NCBI GenBank assembly: GCA_027051315.1
Contig: JALTZE010000217.1
Location: 1 to 11,301, forward strand
DNA from: Micavibrio sp.
GTDB lineage: Bacteria; Pseudomonadota; Alphaproteobacteria; Micavibrionales; Micavibrionaceae
Reading direction: 5' to 3'
Length of the DNA: 11,301 nucleotides
The number at the start of each line of letters is the position of its first letter. The first letter of the stretch is position 1. This document shows positions 7,185-11,301 of this stretch, piece after piece. Under the pieces are notes generated by a model. That model searched no databases and was not told the origin of the DNA. It saw only the letters and a list, made by a program, of their open reading frames with translations. Position numbers and translations under genes: made by a program.

Positions 7185-9461
7185 ATGCCAAAAGCCTCTA
7201 ATCTTGGATATCCTCGTATAGGTGCAAATCGTGAACTAAAAAAGGCTACAGAGGCTTATTGGAGAAAAATAATCTCTGCTTCTGAGTTAGAACGAGAAGC
7301 AAAAGAGCTTAGGCATAAACATTGGAAATTACAGCTTGATGCTGGAATAGATATTATCCCATCAAATGATTTTTCATTTTATGACCAAGTTTTGGATATG
7401 ATTTGCATGCTTGGATGTGTACCTAAAAGATATGAATGGTCTGGTGGTGATGTAAATCTTGATACATATTTTGCTATGGCAAGGGGAAGTGATGAAGTTG
7501 TAGCCATGGAAATGACAAAATGGTTTGACACTAATTATCATTATATAGTTCCAGAATTCGAAAAAGATATGAATTTTGCTTTTTCATCGACCAAAATAGT
7601 TGATGAATATTTAGAAGCAAAAAATCATGGAATAGAAACAAGACCTGTATTGATAGGTCCTGTTACCTTTATGCAGCTTGGCAAAATAAAAGATGAGGGC
7701 TTGGAGAGACAAGATATTATGGAGGCAATGCTTCCAGTATATGTAAATATACTTAAAGATTTAAGAAATGCTGGTGCTAAATCTATACAGATTGATGAGC
7801 CTGCTTTAGTACTTGACCTTTGTGATGGTGCAAAAGATGCTTTCATTAAATCATATAAATATATATCAAATGAAATTTCCGATATAGATATTATGATTGC
7901 TACATATTTTGATGGTCTTAGAGATAATACAGAGCTTGCATTATCTCTGCCAGTTGATACGATTCATATTGATTTAGTTAGGGCAAGAGGACAATTTGAA
8001 GAAATATTGGAAAAAATTCCTGACTCTATGTCTTTATCGCTTGGTGTTGTAGATGGAAGAAATATATGGGCCAATGATATATCGGATTCACTTTCCCTTA
8101 TTGAAAAAGCTAAAGAAAAGCTTGGTGGAGAAAGAGTTATTGTTGCTCCTAGCTGTTCCCTTCTTCATTGTCCTGCTGACCTTAATATAGAAGATGAGCT
8201 TGATAAAGAAATAAAAAGCTGGATGGCTTTTGCCAAACAAAAGCTTGATGAAATTTTTGTTATAGCAAAAGGAGCAAGAGCAGGAAGAGAAAGCATAGAA
8301 CAAGAAATAATCATTAGTAATAAAATTGTTGATAGTAGAAAAACTTCAATACTAATCCATAATAAAGGAGTTAGAAATCGTATATCATCTCTTACAAAAG
8401 AAATGTTTAATCGTAAATCAGATTTTTCTGGCAGACAGGCAATTCAACATGAAATTTTGAATCTTCCTCTTTATCCTACCACATCTATTGGTTCTTTTCC
8501 TCAAACGAAGGAAATTAGGGAAACAAGGTCATCATATAAAAAGAAAAATATCTCTTATAAAGAATATGAAATGAAAATGAAAAAAGAGATAGAAAAAGTC
8601 GTAAGATTCCAAGAAGATATAGGAATGGATGTTTTGGTTCATGGTGAACCTGAAAGAAATGATATGGTTGAATATTTCGGTGAACAGCTATCTGGTTTTA
8701 CTTTTACCAAAAATGGGTGGGTTCAATCATATGGTTCAAGATGTGTTAAGCCGCCTATAATTTACGGTGATGTAGAAAGACCAAAAGCAATGACCGTTAA
8801 ATGGGCAGAATATGCTCAATCCCTTACTAACAAGGTTATGAAAGGTATGTTAACTGGACCAATTACGATATTGCAGTGGTCTTTTGTCAGGAATGACCAA
8901 CCAAGAGCTGATACCGCTGCTCAGATTGCTCTTGCTATCAGAGATGAAGTATCAGACCTTGAAAAAGCAGGAATAAAGATAATCCAAATTGATGAGGCTG
9001 CAATACGTGAAGGACTTCCTATAAGAAAAGATGATTGGGGTGAATATTTAAAATGGGCAGTTGATTGTTTTAAACTTGCCTCATGCGTGGTAGAGGATAA
9101 AACACAGATACATACTCATATGTGTTATTCGGAGTTTAATGATATTATCGATTCAATAGCAGCAATGGACGCAGATGTAATATCAATTGAAACAAGCAGG
9201 TCGCAAATGGAGTTGCTAGATGCATTTGTTGAGTTTAAATATCCTAACGAAATAGGACCGGGTGTTTACGATATACATAGCCCCAGAGTACCGACAGTAG
9301 AGGAGATAGAAAATCTGCTGCAAAAAGCTACAAAAGTTTTAAATGTGCAACAAATATGGGTTAATCCAGATTGTGGATTAAAAACAAGAAGCTGGGAAGA
9401 AGTAGAACCCGCATTAAGAAATATGATTGAAGCAGCAAAAAATATGAGAAAAAAGATATAG
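7185..9461 (+). CDS. metE: Cobalamin-independent methionine synthase MetE
   Basis: MetE transfers the methyl group of 5-methyl-tetrahydropteroyl-polyglutamate to homocysteine, making methionine without vitamin B12. The product from the ATG at 7185 has 758 residues, close to the 753 of E. coli MetE. I chose this ATG because GGAG (7175-7178) lies 6 nt upstream and the product starts MPKASNLGYPRIG, as family members do; starts at 7119 (TTG) or 7173 add residues unlike the family. The N-terminal half is the related, non-catalytic barrel. The C-terminal half shows GSFPQT, HGEPERNDMVEYFGEQ, GMLTGPITILQWSF and IIQIDEAAIREGLP. The zinc ligands H645, C647, E669 and C730 all sit four residues beyond the E. 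coli positions. With metF it forms a B12-independent methyl branch. No SAM or cobalamin riboswitch is recognisable upstream. An intrinsic terminator follows. Confidence 0.98.
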   Translation: MPKASNLGYPRIGANRELKKATEAYWRKIISASELEREAKELRHKHWKLQLDAGIDIIPSNDFSFYDQVLDMICMLGCVPKRYEWSGGDVNLDTYFAMARGSDEVVAMEMTKWFDTNYHYIVPEFEKDMNFAFSSTKIVDEYLEAKNHGIETRPVLIGPVTFMQLGKIKDEGLERQDIMEAMLPVYVNILKDLRNAGAKSIQIDEPALVLDLCDGAKDAFIKSYKYISNEISDIDIMIATYFDGLRDNTELALSLPVDTIHIDLVRARGQFEEILEKIPDSMSLSLGVVDGRNIWANDISDSLSLIEKAKEKLGGERVIVAPSCSLLHCPADLNIEDELDKEIKSWMAFAKQKLDEIFVIAKGARAGRESIEQEIIISNKIVDSRKTSILIHNKGVRNRISSLTKEMFNRKSDFSGRQAIQHEILNLPLYPTTSIGSFPQTKEIRETRSSYKKKNISYKEYEMKMKKEIEKVVRFQEDIGMDVLVHGEPERNDMVEYFGEQLSGFTFTKNGWVQSYGSRCVKPPIIYGDVERPKAMTVKWAEYAQSLTNKVMKGMLTGPITILQWSFVRNDQPRADTAAQIALAIRDEVSDLEKAGIKIIQIDEAAIREGLPIRKDDWGEYLKWAVDCFKLASCVVEDKTQIHTHMCYSEFNDIIDSIAAMDADVISIETSRSQMELLDAFVEFKYPNEIGPGVYDIHSPRVPTVEEIENLLQKATKVLNVQQIWVNPDCGLKTRSWEEVEPALRNMIEAAKNMRKKI

Positions 9462-9486
9462 ATAACTTCATATAATATATAATTAG

Positions 9487-9509
9487 AAGCCCCTAGAAAG
9501 GGGCTTTTA
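9487..9509 (+). terminator. Intrinsic terminator of metE
   Basis: AAGCCCC (9487-9493), the loop TAGAAA and GGGGCTT (9500-9506) form a perfect 7-bp GC-rich stem followed by a short T-run and further T-rich sequence. It starts 25 nt after the metE stop, in the gap between metE and the convergent 120-residue ORF. The stem also works on the minus strand, but its T-run there is poorer, so it mainly serves metE. Confidence 0.88.
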
Positions 9510-9531
9510 TATTTATATCAATTTTATTTTT

Positions 9532-9894
9532 TTATTCGGGATTTACTTTTTTTACTATTCTGCGACGTTGTGGTTTAGTTTCTACCGCGGGAGAAGTGCT
9601 TACTGGAGTTTCTTTCTTCTCATTATTATTAGGTTCGTTATTATGATTATTTCTTTGCTTATTACGACCCTTTGATGCGCGATGTGGAGGAACAGGAAGA
9701 GGACGAGAAGCCATTTCCGCTCGTTCACTAATTGCCATTTCAATTTCCAGACGGGAAGCTACTTTTCTTAGCTCGTGCACTGCTTCTTGTAATTCTTCTG
9801 TACTTTTTCCGTCTTTTTCTGATTTAACCCAAGCTTCATAAGCTTTAATTGTTCGTTCAGAATTTTCTCTTAATCTTTGTTCTATTTCATCCAT
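9532..9894 (-). CDS. Uncharacterised 120-residue basic protein
   Basis: I do not recognise a named family with certainty. The N-terminal ~60 residues are predicted helical and charged (MDEIEQRLRENSERTIKAYE, then ELQEAVHELRKVASRLEIEM), consistent with a coiled coil. A linker with RPLPVPPHRASKGRNKQRN follows, and then a low-complexity, Asn/Lys/Pro-rich tail ending QRRRIVKKVNPE. There is no signal peptide or membrane segment. A basic disordered tail can bind nucleic acid or ribosomes, but that is speculation. GGAGAG at 9904-9909 lies 9 nt before the ATG, and a candidate promoter sits just upstream. The coding regularity and ribosome site make it a real gene; its general look resembles short conserved alphaproteobacterial hypotheticals. 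It lies downstream of, and on the same strand as, the DUF1192-type gene. Confidence 0.75.
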   Translation of the reverse strand: MDEIEQRLRENSERTIKAYEAWVKSEKDGKSTEELQEAVHELRKVASRLEIEMAISERAEMASRPLPVPPHRASKGRNKQRNNHNNEPNNNEKKETPVSTSPAVETKPQRRRIVKKVNPE

Positions 9895-9926
9895 AGCTAT
9901 TTGCTCTCCGATTGTTTAAGCTTGAC

Positions 9927-9955
9927 AGATTACTGTTTTGTACAGATAAGGTCAA
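9927..9955 (-). promoter_or_regulatory. Candidate promoter of the 120-residue protein gene
   Basis: On the minus strand, TTGACC (9950-9955) is followed after exactly 17 nt by TAATCT (9927-9932). Transcription from near 9920 would give a ~25-nt leader containing the GGAGAG ribosome site. The -35 is strong (5 of 6) and the -10 is poor (3 of 6). The same stretch also reads as a promoter on the other strand (see findings). Confidence 0.4.
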
Positions 9956-10000
9956 TCACGAGTTTTCGAAAAATTCTTGTTTTTTGCTATCAAAACTAAT

Positions 10001-10189
10001 TTATAATTTAAAAAATGCCGAAGCTGCCTCCATATGGGATTTTTTCTTTTTTATATCTTCTTTACATCTAATTATTTCTAGCTCAAGCTCAGATATATAT
10101 TGTTTAATCTCATCAATAGACATATTTTCAAGATTCATAGAAATGAATTTTGATTGTTTTTTTACCATTTCAAAATCTTCATCATTCAT
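10001..10189 (-). CDS. DUF1192-type small protein (62 residues)
   Basis: This short protein matches the pattern of the DUF1192 family, small proteins of unknown function known mainly from alphaproteobacteria. They carry an 'LS-DEL-x-I-x-LE-EI-R' helix and end in '-AA-AFF'. Here that is NMSIDEIKQYISELELEI (22-39), RCKEDIKKKKSHMEAASAFF and a final KL. Almost the whole chain is predicted helical with heptad-like spacing of I/L, so a short coiled coil is likely. A weak ribosome site (AGGG, 10200-10203) lies 10 nt before the ATG. It is divergent from the quinone oxidoreductase gene across 76 bp and upstream of the 120-residue gene on the same strand. The overlapping plus-strand frame lacks protein-like features. 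The family assignment is from memory of the motif. Confidence 0.8.
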   Translation of the reverse strand: MNDEDFEMVKKQSKFISMNLENMSIDEIKQYISELELEIIRCKEDIKKKKSHMEAASAFFKL

Positions 10190-10216
10190 GCAATAATTAC
10201 CCTAGAAAGTGTGAAA

Positions 10217-10222
10217 TATAAT
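10217..10222 (+). promoter_or_regulatory. Candidate -10 element for the quinone oxidoreductase gene
   Basis: A perfect TATAAT stands 44 bp before the start codon in the 76-bp divergent gap. Transcription would begin near 10229 and include the AGGGA ribosome site at 10249-10253. The sequence 17 bp upstream has no good -35 match, so the call is weak. Confidence 0.35.
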
Positions 10223-10265
10223 TTAAGAGTTTGAGATTAATATTTTATAGGGACAATCGCAAGAG

Positions 10266-11264
10266 ATGATGAGGTTTTTAGAAATTTTTTCAAATGGGGA
10301 TTCTCAGTCACTACGCATTTCTCAAAAAGAAATACCAAAACCAAATGATGATGATGTATTAATTAAAGTTGAGTATGTGGGTGTAAATAGAATTGATATT
10401 TTACAAAAGAAAGGACTTTATAATTCTGAAAAAGAAGATAATGATGTTTTAGGAGTCGAAGTATCAGGAACAATTGTGAATATGGGAAGCAAAGCTTACC
10501 TTTATAATCCTACACTAAAAGAAGGAATGAAAGTTTGCGCCTTACTTTCTGGTGGGGGATATGCCGAATATGTTACTGCAAACTCTTCATTATGTTTTAA
10601 GATAGAGGAAAATTTCTTAACAATGGAAGAGGCTGCGTGTATGCCTGAGGCTCTTTTTACTATATGGAAGAATCTTATTATGATTGGTGATATGAGCCTT
10701 GGTAGCTCCATATTAATTCACGGGGGTTCATCTGGAATTGGAACTATGGCCATAAAAGTTGCTAATCTATTTAATGCAAAACCTATAATTGTAACGGCTG
10801 GTAATGATAAAAAATGCTCTGCGTGTATAGGAATAGGAGCAGATTATGCAATAAATTATAAGAAAGAAGATTTTGTTAAAAAAGTAATGGAAATGACTAA
10901 CGGAGAAGGCGTTGATATAGTATTAGATATGGTTGGAGGAGAATATTTAAGAAAAAATATATCATGCCTCAAATATAAAGGAAAAATTATCAATATTGCA
11001 TTTCTTGATGGCGCTAAATCAGAAATAGTAATACCAGAAATTATGAAGAAAGAAGCAATTATAACAGGCTCATATCTTAAATCTTCCCCTATAGATGAAA
11101 AATGTTCTATTGCTTGTGATTTAAGGTCAAAATTATGGCCTTTTATAAATAAGGGATTACTAAAACCTGTTATAGATTCTGTTTATGATTTTGAAAAAGT
11201 AGAACAAGCACATGAAAGAATGGAAAACTCTATGCATATTGGAAAAATAGTGCTTTCTTTCTAA
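10266..11264 (+). CDS. NAD(P)H quinone oxidoreductase, zinc-free MDR superfamily, PIG3-like
   Basis: A 332-residue medium-chain dehydrogenase/reductase of the quinone oxidoreductase branch, closest in motif pattern to bacterial relatives of human PIG3 (TP53I3). Such enzymes reduce quinones or similar compounds with NADPH in the cytosol; the actual substrate cannot be read from sequence. Visible features are a GroES-like N-terminal domain (VLIKVEYVGVNRIDILQKKG, 31-50), GGGYAEYV (96-103), the start of the Rossmann domain with EEAACMPEALFTIW (121-134), nucleotide-binding HGGSSGIGTMA (152-162), GADYAINY (191-198), GVDIVLDMVGG (215-225) and the typical end AHERMENSMHIGKIVLSF. The catalytic and structural zinc cysteines of alcohol dehydrogenases are absent, as expected. 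AGGGA at 10249-10253 is 12 nt from this ATG, a little long; a second ATG follows directly at 10269. Confidence 0.92.
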   Translation: MMRFLEIFSNGDSQSLRISQKEIPKPNDDDVLIKVEYVGVNRIDILQKKGLYNSEKEDNDVLGVEVSGTIVNMGSKAYLYNPTLKEGMKVCALLSGGGYAEYVTANSSLCFKIEENFLTMEEAACMPEALFTIWKNLIMIGDMSLGSSILIHGGSSGIGTMAIKVANLFNAKPIIVTAGNDKKCSACIGIGADYAINYKKEDFVKKVMEMTNGEGVDIVLDMVGGEYLRKNISCLKYKGKIINIAFLDGAKSEIVIPEIMKKEAIITGSYLKSSPIDEKCSIACDLRSKLWPFINKGLLKPVIDSVYDFEKVEQAHERMENSMHIGKIVLSF

Positions 11265-11301
11265 AATACTTATTCCTAATAAAAAATATTTTTTAAATTC
11301 T
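11265..11301. other. AT-rich 3' flank at the right edge, no gene visible
   Basis: The last 37 bases after the oxidoreductase stop are almost pure A/T and include AAAAAATATTTTTT (11280-11293). This is self-complementary but has no GC-rich stem, so I do not call a terminator. The next gene lies outside the window. Confidence 0.4.

Noticed and set aside
9912..10196. Plus-strand 94-codon frame
   Set aside because: It is antisense to the DUF1192-type gene, is rich in Phe/Ser/Ile as expected for a shadow frame, and matches no family.

Overview
The window is an AT-rich (roughly two-thirds A+T by eye), densely packed bacterial chromosome segment. It most likely comes from an alphaproteobacterium. 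The signs are a DUF1192-type small protein, a PIG3-type quinone oxidoreductase divergent from it, and a yidC-engB pair in the order usual for that class. The low GC suggests an AT-rich marine or host-associated lineage, but I cannot name an order or genus from the sequence alone.

Layout, left to right. (1) 1-919: the 3' end of yidC, with a poly-lysine tail, followed 2 nt later by engB (+). (2) 924-1040: copy 1 of a ~117-bp structured repeat. (3) guaA (-) and a purine nucleoside phosphorylase gene (+) start back to back from a short shared upstream region, so purine synthesis and salvage genes sit together. (4) metF (+). (5) 4497-4615: copy 2 of the repeat. (6) A 783-residue RTX protein (-), with a predicted seven-bladed FG-GAP-like propeller between two glycine-rich calcium-binding blocks. 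(7) metE (+), ending in a clear intrinsic terminator. (8) Two small genes on the minus strand: an uncharacterised 120-residue protein and a DUF1192-type protein. (9) A divergent zinc-free MDR/quinone oxidoreductase gene (+).

Most of the window is housekeeping: membrane protein insertion (YidC), ribosome assembly (EngB), GMP synthesis (GuaA), purine salvage (PNP) and the last steps of methionine synthesis. MetF makes 5-methyl-tetrahydrofolate and MetE uses it as methyl donor without cobalamin. The accessory element is the RTX gene, which separates metF from metE in opposite orientation and has a repeat copy against its 3' end.

The observations most worth following up are the two near-identical repeats, each directly after a plus-strand stop codon in a convergent gap; the RTX/propeller/RTX architecture; and a seven-guanine run in the RTX gene where slippage in either direction would remove the C-terminal secretion region. 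I found no tRNA, rRNA, CRISPR array, transposase or recognisable riboswitch.
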